Part shown: piece after piece, positions 17,032-25,082 of the stretch | Position numbering within the stretch: position 1 is the stretch's first letter | How the letters are laid out: every line of letters begins with the position of its first letter | Source of the DNA: JBAXTZ01 sp037129925 | GTDB lineage: Bacteria > Bacillota > Negativicutes > JBAXTZ01 | Assembly (NCBI GenBank): GCA_037129925.1 | Contig: JBAXTZ010000001.1 | Coordinates: 121,454 to 185,453 of the forward strand | DNA length: 64,000 nucleotides | Direction: 5' to 3' | Translations under genes and position numbers: made by a program | Notes under the pieces: model-generated | What the model was told of the DNA's origin: nothing | What the model saw: the letters and a program-made list of their open reading frames with translations, nothing else | Databases searched by the model: none

Positions 17032-18303
17032 TCATTCGTTTTTCAGCCGATATTCATCCGCCTCCGAAATCTCCGCGCTATGCATAAACGTCGGCGCTCC
17101 TTCGTTGGCGCGAATCTTCGTCTGCTCTTTCGCCAGCAACGCTCTGGTCATTATTTTGCTACCAAACCGCGCTCGCAGTCCGTCCATGCAATGCTCGATT
17201 TTTTCCCACCGTTCCCGGCGCTGTTCACTATCGAACAAATCGTACTGCCGGTCATTCTGCAACGGCGATAGCGTCGTCGCGCGAATACCGAGCGAACGAA
17301 TCGGTCGTTGCCAATCGTAGTTTGGCAGGAATGTTTTATAAGCCGACTCGGCAATTTCACCGGTCAGGCAAGTGGCTTTGGCTAATGGCGTTTGCCGCTC
17401 GAATCCGGACAAATCATTACTGCGAATCCAAATTTGAACCAGTTTCGCTTTCAAACCGTTTTTTCGCAGTCGCTGGGCGACGCTCTCCGCCAGCATATAA
17501 AAAATTCGTTTGACATCGGCATTAGTCGTTAAATCATAGGGTGTAGTGGTCGAGTTGCCGATGCCTTTTATCGTTGTGCGCCAATCAAGATTATGCACTG
17601 GCGCGGCATCCAACCCGTTGGCATAGCGCCAGATCAATTCACCTTGTTTGCCCAGCGACCGGCGCAGGAAATCCGGCTCCAGCTGTGCCAAAGAACCGAT
17701 GGTATAAACGCCAAAATTGCGAAGTTTTTTGGTAGTGGCCGGTCCGACATACAGCAAATCACTTACCGGCAGCGGCCAAATTTTTTCACGGTAATTTTCC
17801 TTAGTAATAACCGTTACCGCGTTGGGTTTTTTCATATCCGAGCCGAGTTTGGCGAAAACTTTGTTCCAACTCACACCGACCGAACAGGTTATTCCCAATT
17901 CTTCCTCGATCCGCGCCCGGATAATCTCTGCCACTTCGTCACCATCTTTAAATAGTAACGCTGAGCCACTAACGTCGAGCCAGCACTCATCGATGCCAAA
18001 CGACTCAACTTTGTTGGAATAATCGAGATAGATACGCTGCGCAGCCTTGGAGAAGTCGGCATAGCGCTGATAGCTCGGTTTAACAAAATGGAGCTGCGGG
18101 CATTTTTGCCGCGCCTGCCATAACGCTTCGCCGGTCTGAATCTTATATTTCTTCGCAATTTCATTCTTTGCCAGGACAATACCGTGCCGTGCTTCGACAT
18201 CGCCGCCGACCGCGACCGGCAGATGCCGGATCGCCGGGTCGAGCAGACACTCTACCGACGCGAAGAACCCATTCAAGTCACAATGCAAAATAGGCGTTTC
18301 CAT
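17032..18303 (-). CDS. dinB: DNA polymerase IV (Y family)
   Basis: The 423-residue protein carries the Y-family signatures HCDLNGFFASVECLLD (catalytic Asp and steric gate region) and SFGIDECWLDVSG (catalytic Asp-Glu). An HhH-containing thumb (LYVGPATTKKLRNFGVYTIGS) and a little-finger domain follow. It performs error-prone lesion bypass. The ATG at 18303 has GGAGTG 7 bases upstream; a GTG three codons earlier is less likely. The gene is flanked by the two paralogous binding-protein genes and is convergent with the first one. I see no LexA-type box in front of it. A nearby palindrome, GATAGTAGTATC (18357-18368), overlaps the promoter and could be an operator. Confidence 0.92.
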   Translation of the reverse strand: METPILHCDLNGFFASVECLLDPAIRHLPVAVGGDVEARHGIVLAKNEIAKKYKIQTGEALWQARQKCPQLHFVKPSYQRYADFSKAAQRIYLDYSNKVESFGIDECWLDVSGSALLFKDGDEVAEIIRARIEEELGITCSVGVSWNKVFAKLGSDMKKPNAVTVITKENYREKIWPLPVSDLLYVGPATTKKLRNFGVYTIGSLAQLEPDFLRRSLGKQGELIWRYANGLDAAPVHNLDWRTTIKGIGNSTTTPYDLTTNADVKRIFYMLAESVAQRLRKNGLKAKLVQIWIRSNDLSGFERQTPLAKATCLTGEIAESAYKTFLPNYDWQRPIRSLGIRATTLSPLQNDRQYDLFDSEQRRERWEKIEHCMDGLRARFGSKIMTRALLAKEQTKIRANEGAPTFMHSAEISEADEYRLKNE

Positions 18304-18354
18304 AGAACACACTCCGACCGTGGCAATATTTGCGAGTTTTTGTTTGTCGCTATA

Positions 18355-18383
18355 ATGATACTACTATCAGCTCCAGAATACAA
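18355..18383 (-). promoter_or_regulatory. probable sigma-A promoter of dinB
   Basis: On the minus strand TTGTAT, 17 bases, TATCAT, with the start codon about 50 bases downstream. The spacer contains the palindrome GATAGTAGTATC. Confidence 0.5.
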
Positions 18384-18454
18384 GCAAATGGCAAATAAAA
18401 AAACCGGTCTTTGGCGGTCAATTATTGTTTAGATTGCTTGTTGACACTCAGTTG

Positions 18455-18483
18455 TTGCAGAGCGCTTGATAATAGATTATCAT
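18455..18483 (+). promoter_or_regulatory. probable sigma-A promoter of the second binding-protein gene
   Basis: TTGCAG, 17 bases, TATCAT. The spacer contains the palindrome GATAATAGATTATC at about 18468-18481, a possible operator. Confidence 0.45.
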
Positions 18484-18560
18484 AGTAGCATAAACTATTC
18501 ACCGCCATTACCTGACAAACCGTTACTTACAAAAAGTTTCAAGAAAGCTGAAAGTTGAGA

Positions 18561-19427
18561 ATGGTTACTATTATGAAAATTTCTAGCAAAATTTACTTGG
18601 CAATTGCCGCGTTCTTAGTCATCGGCGCAGTGTTTTTCGCCGTCAGCTACAACTCCGATAATGGCAAGGAACGAATAATCGTTGCCGTTGACGAAAATCC
18701 ACCTTATACCTATACCACCGCGCCGGTCGCGGCGTATTTCGACGAGAGTAGCGACAATGCGGGAAAGACGGCAACCGCGCTCAAGTTTCAGGGGTTTGAC
18801 ATTGATGTAATAATGGCAGTCGCTGACCGCGCCGGCTTGGCAATTGAGTTCCGCGATGTGCCGTTTGCCGATATGCTCAACCAAATGGCACGGCCGCCCA
18901 AACAACCAACCAATTTCATTCAAAGATATTTTGCCAAAAAATCGGACCTTGATTTGGCAATAGGCGGTATTTCGATAACTGCTGCCCGAAAAATATTTGC
19001 CGAGTTTACAATCCCCTACGCCAGTGGTGGCGCCTGCATCGTTGCGCTTAAAAGTGGTCCGGTAACCAGCCCGGAATCGTTGTCGGGTAAATTAGTCGGC
19101 GTTGAACTCGCTACTACCAACATGGACACTGCCGCGAAAATCTCCGGCGCAAAATTGAAATTCTACCGCGATCAACAGTCTTTGCTACTTGACCTGCTAA
19201 ACGGCGTTGTCAATGCTATCGTGATTGATCGCATCGCAGCTGCGTTTTATATAACTGAACGCAAACTGGAGCAGTTAAAAATTGTCAATCTGGCCGACGA
19301 AGAAGAATTCGCAATGTTAGCGCGCAAAGGTAACACCAAGCTTATTGATAAAATCAACAAAGCGCTCAACGAAATGAAAGCCAGCGGCGAGCTGCAGAAA
19401 CTTCACGACAAATGGTTCAGCCGCTGA
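18561..19427 (+). CDS. membrane-anchored amino-acid-type solute-binding protein (SBP_bac_3), paralogue
   Basis: It has the same plan as the protein at 16121: an N-terminal hydrophobic anchor (YLAIAAFLVIGAVFFAVSY), no lipobox, then IIVAVDENPPYTYT, GFDIDVIMAVADRAGL and DLAIGGISITAARKIFAEF. FTIPYASGG and a C-terminal LHDKWFSR complete it. The two proteins share most motifs but differ in an insert after the first strand. Starts at TTG 18555, ATG 18561 and ATG 18573 are all possible; GAAAG lies before 18561 and no site is strong. No transporter partner genes are adjacent. It ends 4 bases before the convergent ABC gene, without an obvious terminator. Confidence 0.78.
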   Translation: MVTIMKISSKIYLAIAAFLVIGAVFFAVSYNSDNGKERIIVAVDENPPYTYTTAPVAAYFDESSDNAGKTATALKFQGFDIDVIMAVADRAGLAIEFRDVPFADMLNQMARPPKQPTNFIQRYFAKKSDLDLAIGGISITAARKIFAEFTIPYASGGACIVALKSGPVTSPESLSGKLVGVELATTNMDTAAKISGAKLKFYRDQQSLLLDLLNGVVNAIVIDRIAAAFYITERKLEQLKIVNLADEEEFAMLARKGNTKLIDKINKALNEMKASGELQKLHDKWFSR

Positions 19428-19431
19428 CCGG

Positions 19432-21564
19432 TTATTGCGCCGCGTGCATCGCGTGAAAAACGCCTTGTATCGCCAACAGTTCACCCCAGCTACCTTGCTC
19501 CACGATTCGCCCGCGCTCCATAACGATGATTTTGTCGCAGTTGCGAATAGTGCTCAGACGATGGGCGACGAATACCGCGGTGCGCCCTTGGGTAATGGTT
19601 TCTAAATTATCCATGATAACTTTTTCTGATTCGTAGTCGAGCGCGCTAGTCGCTTCATCAAATATTAAGATTCGCGGATCGGCAATCAGCGCCCGGGCAA
19701 TTGCCACCCGTTGCTTTTGACCGCCGGATAGTCCAGTGCCGTTTTCGCCAAGCTCGGTATCGTAATGTTCCGGCAGTTCGGCAATGAATTCATGGGCGCC
19801 TGCAAGCATCGATGTTTCCACCACTTGCTTGCGGGTGGCCTTGGCATCGCCGAGCGCGATATTATCAGCTATCGTGCCGGTAAACAATACATTTTCTTGC
19901 AACACTACCCCGATTTGCCGGCGCAGCCAACCGGTATCAACCTGCGCCAAATCCACGCCGTCAATCAGCACCCGTCCGGCATTGGGAATGTATAACCGCT
20001 GCAATAATTTGACCAGCGTGCTTTTGCCCGAACCGGAACGCCCGACAATGCCAACTTTCTGACCGGGCAGAATCTCTAAATCAAGGCTTTTCAAAATTTC
20101 CGAGCCATCGTTATTATAACTGAATACGACCTTGTCAAATTTGATATGACCGCTAATCGCCGGTAGTGTCGCCCGATTGGGATTAAAACTCGGTTCGGCA
20201 GGGCTGTCGACGATATCGCTCACCCGTTCAAAACTGACTTGAGTCTGCTGGAAACTTTGCCAGACTGACACAATTCGGAGTAACGGCTGCATTACCTGCC
20301 CGGCAAGCATTTGCACCGCGACCAGCGTACCCACGCTCATCTTGTCGTCCATAATCAAAATAGAGCCGACCACCAGTACCCCGATGGTGAAGATTTGATA
20401 GATAAACGTCCCCAACGCCTGACAAAATACCTGCAACGTCGCCGAATAGAAACTGGCGTTAACATAGCCCGCCAATAAATCATCGCGTTTCTCAATCAAT
20501 CGGTCTTCAATCGCCGCCGCCTTGACGGTTTGAATGCCGCCGAGCGCCTCGATTACAAAGGAAATATTGTCAGCATTTTTCTGAAATTTTTCGCGGAGAA
20601 TTCGTTTGAAGATCGGCGCGATAATCAAATTTACTACTACATAAATAATAACCGTACCAAGCGTAATCAGCGTCAGCTGCCAGCTGTACACCACCAATAT
20701 CGCCAGATAAATCAGCGCAAAGGCAAAATCCAGCACTAACGTTACTGAAGTGCCGGTGATAAACTGGCGGATGTTCGCCAATTCCCCCATCCGGCTGACA
20801 ACATCGCCGGACTGCCAGCGGGTCAGTGTTTTCATCGGTAATCGCAATACATGATTAAATACGTCCGCCGACAGCAGCGTGTCAATCCTGGTTGCGGCAT
20901 GAGCAAATACATAGACGCGTAACATTTCAAAGACAACGACGAATATTGCCGTAAACGTCATGCCGGATAGCAACACATTGAGCGTCGACACACTACGATG
21001 CACTAACACGTTATCAATTATTTCTTTGGAAAACAGCGGCGCTATCAATCCGAGAATTTGCACCAACAACGTCAAACCCAACACCCGGTATAACTGACTG
21101 CGGTGCTTCCAAATTACTGGCAGCATCCGCCGCATGGCAAAAGATTCGTCTTTAATTGCCACAGCCGGTTTGCCTTTTGCCAACACTACGCCGATGCCTG
21201 TCCAGCTATCGAGCAATGCTTCCTGGCTGACTTGAACACAAGCATCAATAGCCGGATTGTAAATATGATAAGCTTCGTCCCGGCGGTAGAGCAACCAAAA
21301 ATCGCCGCTCGCTAACTTGATTATTACCGGCAACGGTATTCGTTGTAAATCATCAGCAGTGATATGGCGCAGTCCGGCACGCAAGCCGTGGGCTTTGGCG
21401 GCGCGTACAATGTCTAGTTCCAGGCTGGCGCTATTGCCATTGCCGTAAACGCGCTCTAATTGAAGATAATCGGTGGATACTTCCAACATCTGGGCGGCGC
21501 GCGCCAAACACAGCAGCCCGCTATCAAATGCGGCGGCTGCAACGTCAACATTCAACTCTGCCAT
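19432..21564 (-). CDS. type I secretion ABC transporter with C39-like domain
   Basis: The 710-residue protein has an N-terminal C39-like domain (about 1-130) in which the catalytic Cys of the DCG motif is replaced: the sequence reads FDSGLLCLARAAQM. It is therefore a non-proteolytic CLD like that of HlyB. Six membrane helices (about 160-440) and a nucleotide-binding domain follow, with GRSGSGKSTLVKLLQRL, LSGGQKQRVAIARAL and ILIFDEATSALD. The ATG at 21564 overlaps the HlyD gene's stop region and has GGGAGC 7 bases upstream; longer versions would run into hlyD. It is the last gene of the chitinase export operon. In the family the CLD recruits unfolded substrates. Confidence 0.88.
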   Translation of the reverse strand: MAELNVDVAAAAFDSGLLCLARAAQMLEVSTDYLQLERVYGNGNSASLELDIVRAAKAHGLRAGLRHITADDLQRIPLPVIIKLASGDFWLLYRRDEAYHIYNPAIDACVQVSQEALLDSWTGIGVVLAKGKPAVAIKDESFAMRRMLPVIWKHRSQLYRVLGLTLLVQILGLIAPLFSKEIIDNVLVHRSVSTLNVLLSGMTFTAIFVVVFEMLRVYVFAHAATRIDTLLSADVFNHVLRLPMKTLTRWQSGDVVSRMGELANIRQFITGTSVTLVLDFAFALIYLAILVVYSWQLTLITLGTVIIYVVVNLIIAPIFKRILREKFQKNADNISFVIEALGGIQTVKAAAIEDRLIEKRDDLLAGYVNASFYSATLQVFCQALGTFIYQIFTIGVLVVGSILIMDDKMSVGTLVAVQMLAGQVMQPLLRIVSVWQSFQQTQVSFERVSDIVDSPAEPSFNPNRATLPAISGHIKFDKVVFSYNNDGSEILKSLDLEILPGQKVGIVGRSGSGKSTLVKLLQRLYIPNAGRVLIDGVDLAQVDTGWLRRQIGVVLQENVLFTGTIADNIALGDAKATRKQVVETSMLAGAHEFIAELPEHYDTELGENGTGLSGGQKQRVAIARALIADPRILIFDEATSALDYESEKVIMDNLETITQGRTAVFVAHRLSTIRNCDKIIVMERGRIVEQGSWGELLAIQGVFHAMHAAQ

Positions 21565-21565
21565 A

Positions 21566-22966
21566 TCAACGCTCCCGCAACGAATCGTTGGCATACTTAC
21601 GGAATGTATCGAGGAAGTATTGGATAATTCGCCGCTGACCGGTCTTGACTTCGGCAGTGACGACCATTCCCGGTGAAAACATAATCTTTTGTCCGTCAAT
21701 CATAATATAGTCCTGATCCAATTCAATCGTTGCCCGATAGCTGTATTTTTTTTCCGGAACATTCGTAGCCTCACCAGTCGAACCGGCGTTTTCCTGACGG
21801 GACACGCCAACTTCGCCGGCATCCGGCGATATTCTCAGCACCTTGCCGCGGATTACGCCAAATTTCTGAAAATCGAAGGTTGCGATTTTGATGTCGGCAA
21901 TTTGTCCGACACGAATAAAGCCAATATCCCGATTACCAATCCAGGCTTCAACTTGTAACGCCTGGCCACTCGGTACAACGGTCAGTAGCGGTTCGCCGGT
22001 CTTTACAACCACGCCCTCGTTATGCACCGCCATTGTCGAAATTCGGCCATCGACCGGCGCTCTGACGATATTCGCCTGATTAGCACGCTCGGCACGAATT
22101 AATTCCAGTTCAATTTTATCGCGCGTTTCCCAATCCTGGATAATTTTCGAATTGATTTCATCAAAAAATTCCACCCGTGCATCAACTAACCGCGCCTGCC
22201 CTTCAACAACTGTCGCCTTAACCGCCAAAATCGCGGCGTGTTCGGCGGCTAAATCTTGCTGAGTATTTACCCGCTCTTTACGATATTGAAAGACTTGAAA
22301 TTCTTCAATAGAATCGCTCTTGTTAAGTTCCTGCATCCGCCGTTCTTGCTCGGAAACATCGGTCAACAGCGAGGCATATTTATCCCGACTGGCCTCTTCG
22401 GCGGTAACTTTAGCCTTGGCCGCGTCAATTTGCGCCGTTGCCACGTTTTCCCGCGCCCGTAGCGTGGCTTGTTTATTGCTAAACCAATCTTGTTGCTCTT
22501 TCATATCCTCCGGACGCAAATATTTATACTTTGTTGCAGTCGGTTGAAAGGCTACTCCCAACAGCAACGCTTCCATTGAATCAATCGCCATATTGTAATA
22601 ATCCAGGTCCTCGTGCAGTTTTTTTACTTCGGCTTTATCTACGGCACCGTCTAGTTCGACCAAAATATCGCCTTTTTTAACTATTTGGCCGTCTGTTACC
22701 AGTATTTTATTGATAACTCCATCCCGCTCACTCTGAATCGCCTTGACGTAACCCTGCGGAACAACGCTGCCCGGCGCCGAGGCAACTTCGTCAACTTTGC
22801 CAATAATCATCCAGGCAATAGCCACAACCACAAAAACAATCAATAACCACAACGTCAATCGCCCCGCCGGTGACGGCGGCGTTTCTAACACTTCAATCGC
22901 CGCCGGCATAAATTCACCATAATTATCGCGACTGCGGCTGCGCAGTAATTTATTCAAAAATTTCAT
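21566..22966 (-). CDS. HlyD family membrane fusion protein
   Basis: The 466-residue periplasmic adaptor has one N-terminal membrane segment (LWLLIVFVVVAIAWMIIG, about residues 39-56), then a lipoyl half (GVINKILVTDGQIVKKGDIL). A long helical hairpin (about 110-290) leads to the second lipoyl half (APVDGRISTMAVHNEGVVVK) and a beta-barrel region ending GMVVTAEVKTGQRRI. The latter is the HlyD C-terminal signature. It would link the inner-membrane ABC protein to an outer-membrane channel; no TolC-like gene is in the window. It sits between two different ABC genes and overlaps the start of the downstream one. Confidence 0.9.
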   Translation of the reverse strand: MKFLNKLLRSRSRDNYGEFMPAAIEVLETPPSPAGRLTLWLLIVFVVVAIAWMIIGKVDEVASAPGSVVPQGYVKAIQSERDGVINKILVTDGQIVKKGDILVELDGAVDKAEVKKLHEDLDYYNMAIDSMEALLLGVAFQPTATKYKYLRPEDMKEQQDWFSNKQATLRARENVATAQIDAAKAKVTAEEASRDKYASLLTDVSEQERRMQELNKSDSIEEFQVFQYRKERVNTQQDLAAEHAAILAVKATVVEGQARLVDARVEFFDEINSKIIQDWETRDKIELELIRAERANQANIVRAPVDGRISTMAVHNEGVVVKTGEPLLTVVPSGQALQVEAWIGNRDIGFIRVGQIADIKIATFDFQKFGVIRGKVLRISPDAGEVGVSRQENAGSTGEATNVPEKKYSYRATIELDQDYIMIDGQKIMFSPGMVVTAEVKTGQRRIIQYFLDTFRKYANDSLRER

Positions 22967-22984
22967 TCTCTCACCTTCTTCTTG

Positions 22985-23112
22985 AATGTTTCACTTGTAA
23001 CGGTTAAGGTTAAAGGCTAAAGGCTAAAGGTTAAAAGTGGACGCCTGTAGATCGTTACTTTTCTCCACGCACCATTCACTTTTCGCTTTTCGCTTTTCAC
23101 CTTTAACTACCG
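22985..23112. repeat. iterated short repeats between the export genes
   Basis: GGTTAAAGGCTAAAGGCTAAAGG-type units (about 23004-23033) and CGCTTTT units (about 23083-23100) form two small arrays. They are partly complementary (AAAAGTG/CACTTTT, GTTAAAGG/CCTTTAAC), so the spacer RNA could fold on itself. No gene is seen here. Confidence 0.6.
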
Positions 23113-23118
23113 GCAAAC

Positions 23119-24861
23119 TCACCTCTGCTGTTCATTCAGCCAGGCGTAGAATCCGCCATAACTGATTAATTGCTCATGCGAACCGCATTCGACAATTTTC
23201 CCTTGGTCAAGCGTTACAATCCGGGTACAATTACGCACCGTACTCAGGCGATGGGCGATTATTATTACCGTTCGATCGCGGCAGATGTCGTCTAAATTAT
23301 TCAATATTATCCGCTCGGACTGATAATCCAGCGCGCTGGTTGCCTCGTCAAAGATTAGAATTCTAGGATTAGTCAACAGCGCCCGGGCAATAGCGATACG
23401 CTGGCGCTGTCCGCCACTTAATTGAGCGCCGCGTTCGCCGACATCGGTATCGTAGCCCTCAGGCAATTCCAAAATAAATTCGTGCGCCCCCGCCGTTTCC
23501 GCGGCTTTACAAATAGCCGCCATCGTCGCTCCGGGAAAACTTACCGCGATATTATCGCGAATACTGCCTTTAAATAAATAATTTTCCTGTAGCACCACGC
23601 CGATTTGCGAACGGAGGTATTCCGGGTCAAGCCGGGCAATGTCCATTCCGTCAATCATGATTTTGCCCTGTTGCGGCAAATACAGCCGCTGGGCTAATTT
23701 TGCAACCGTGCTTTTTCCCGAACCCGAACGTCCGACGAAACCAATCCGTTCACCCGGCATCATGCCAAAGGAAAAATTTTCGACAACCATTTTCTTGTCC
23801 GGATTATAACCAAAACTAACCGCTTCAAATACAATGCTGCCGCGAAACGGCAGCCGTTGTTGCGGCTCATTATTCATAAATTCGCGCGGGGTATGGAGAA
23901 TATCGCTCATGCGGTGCGCCGCCATCAGCGCCTGTTGCGCCTGCGGCCAAAGATTAAACAAGTTACCGAGCGGCTGACTGATTTGACTAAACAACATCGA
24001 GAAAGCAATCAACTGTCCCAGCGACATCTGTTGCATTATGACCAGATAGCCGCCATACCACAAAATCAGCACCCCGGTCACCCGCTGAATCATCTGGGTA
24101 GTATTCTCAATCGCGTTCCCGGTCATCCCGACATTGAACGCGGCTTGCGCCGTTTTGTTGCTGATTTCTTCCCAGCGCCGGTTAAATAGCGGCTCGGCCG
24201 CCATCGCTTTGATTGTTTGAATGGAATTTGTCGCTTCGACCAAGAACGACTTAGAATTACTTTCAATCGCCCAAAGTTGCTCAATCCGTTTTAAGTAACC
24301 CGGCTGATAGCGGATGGCAAAAAACAACTGTAACGGCACTGAGGCGAAAGCTACCAAAGTCAACCCCGGACTGTACCAGTACATCAACGCGAAATACACC
24401 ACCGCAAAGATGCTGTCGAGAAACGAGTTGAGCGCCTGCCCGGTGAGAAACTCGCGGATGCTGTTGAGCGAAATCACCCGCATCAATGTATCGCCAACCC
24501 GCCGCGATTCAAAAAAAACCAACGGCAATCGCATGATGTGACGAAACAGCCGACCACCCAATAAAATATCAATTTTGTTCGTAGTTTGGTTGGAAACCAA
24601 GCCGCGCAGAAAATAAATCGCAAACTGAAACAGCGCCACAAAAACATAGCCGACGGCAAGCACCGTCAGTGTCGTTTCGGCTTTGTTCGGCAATATCTTA
24701 TCAACAACCACCTGAGTAATCGCCGGCATTGCCAAACCCAGTATTTGCAAAATCAAGGCGCCAGCCATACATTCAAAAAAATAGCGCTTGTAGCGAAAAA
24801 TCGACAACAAAAACCAGCGGGCATTAAATTTCCGTTCAAACCAATTCAGCGTTTTTTCCAT
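23119..24861 (-). CDS. ABC transporter, type I secretion exporter without C39-like domain
   Basis: The 580-residue half-transporter starts directly with a membrane domain (six helices, about 25-310) and ends with an ABC ATPase: GRSGSGKSTVAKLAQRL, LSGGQRQRIAIARALL, ILIFDEATSALD and the switch VIIIAHRLSTVR. It lacks the N-terminal C39-like domain present in the downstream ABC protein. The start at 24861 follows GGGAG by 6 bases; an in-frame extension upstream would read through a hairpin and is rejected. It lies between the chitinase and hlyD genes on the same strand. It may pair with the other ABC protein as a heterodimer or provide a second export route. Confidence 0.87.
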   Translation of the reverse strand: MEKTLNWFERKFNARWFLLSIFRYKRYFFECMAGALILQILGLAMPAITQVVVDKILPNKAETTLTVLAVGYVFVALFQFAIYFLRGLVSNQTTNKIDILLGGRLFRHIMRLPLVFFESRRVGDTLMRVISLNSIREFLTGQALNSFLDSIFAVVYFALMYWYSPGLTLVAFASVPLQLFFAIRYQPGYLKRIEQLWAIESNSKSFLVEATNSIQTIKAMAAEPLFNRRWEEISNKTAQAAFNVGMTGNAIENTTQMIQRVTGVLILWYGGYLVIMQQMSLGQLIAFSMLFSQISQPLGNLFNLWPQAQQALMAAHRMSDILHTPREFMNNEPQQRLPFRGSIVFEAVSFGYNPDKKMVVENFSFGMMPGERIGFVGRSGSGKSTVAKLAQRLYLPQQGKIMIDGMDIARLDPEYLRSQIGVVLQENYLFKGSIRDNIAVSFPGATMAAICKAAETAGAHEFILELPEGYDTDVGERGAQLSGGQRQRIAIARALLTNPRILIFDEATSALDYQSERIILNNLDDICRDRTVIIIAHRLSTVRNCTRIVTLDQGKIVECGSHEQLISYGGFYAWLNEQQR

Positions 24862-24880
24862 AAGAACTCCCGTTCTATAC

Positions 24881-24919
24881 AGGACAAGCCCGCCAAAAGC
24901 GGGCTCGTCCTGTTTTTTT
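24881..24919. terminator. hairpin in front of the first ABC exporter gene
   Basis: AGGACAAGCCCGC pairs with GCGGGCTCGTCCT (one mismatch) and is followed by seven T on the plus strand. Read in the direction of the operon (minus) it has no U tract after it, so within the chitinase-ABC transcript it may be a stability or processing hairpin rather than a stop. Confidence 0.55.
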
Positions 24920-24957
24920 AGCATAGCTATTATAGCATGTGTGTTCCCGGCGTTCCA

Positions 24958-25080
24958 GCAACTTGACTACTTGACCACTTGATTACTAATCTCTACTAGA
25001 CTACTTCACGCTACTCGACAACTTGGCTACTCCGCTCTACTCGACTAATCGATAACTCAACTCTACTCGATAACTTCCTC
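24958..25080. repeat. degenerate CTCTACT(C/T)GATAACT repeats after the chitinase gene
   Basis: Units such as ACTCTACTCGATAACT and CTACTCGACTAATCGATAACT recur through the spacer. They resemble the cleaner 18-base array at 14503-14557. Nothing coding is seen. Confidence 0.6.
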
Positions 25081-25082
25081 GG

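Noticed and set aside
19432..24861. Bacteriocin exporter (double-glycine peptidase) reading of the ABC genes
   Set aside because: The only C39-like domain has lost its catalytic Cys (DSG in place of DCG) and no double-glycine leader peptide gene is nearby.
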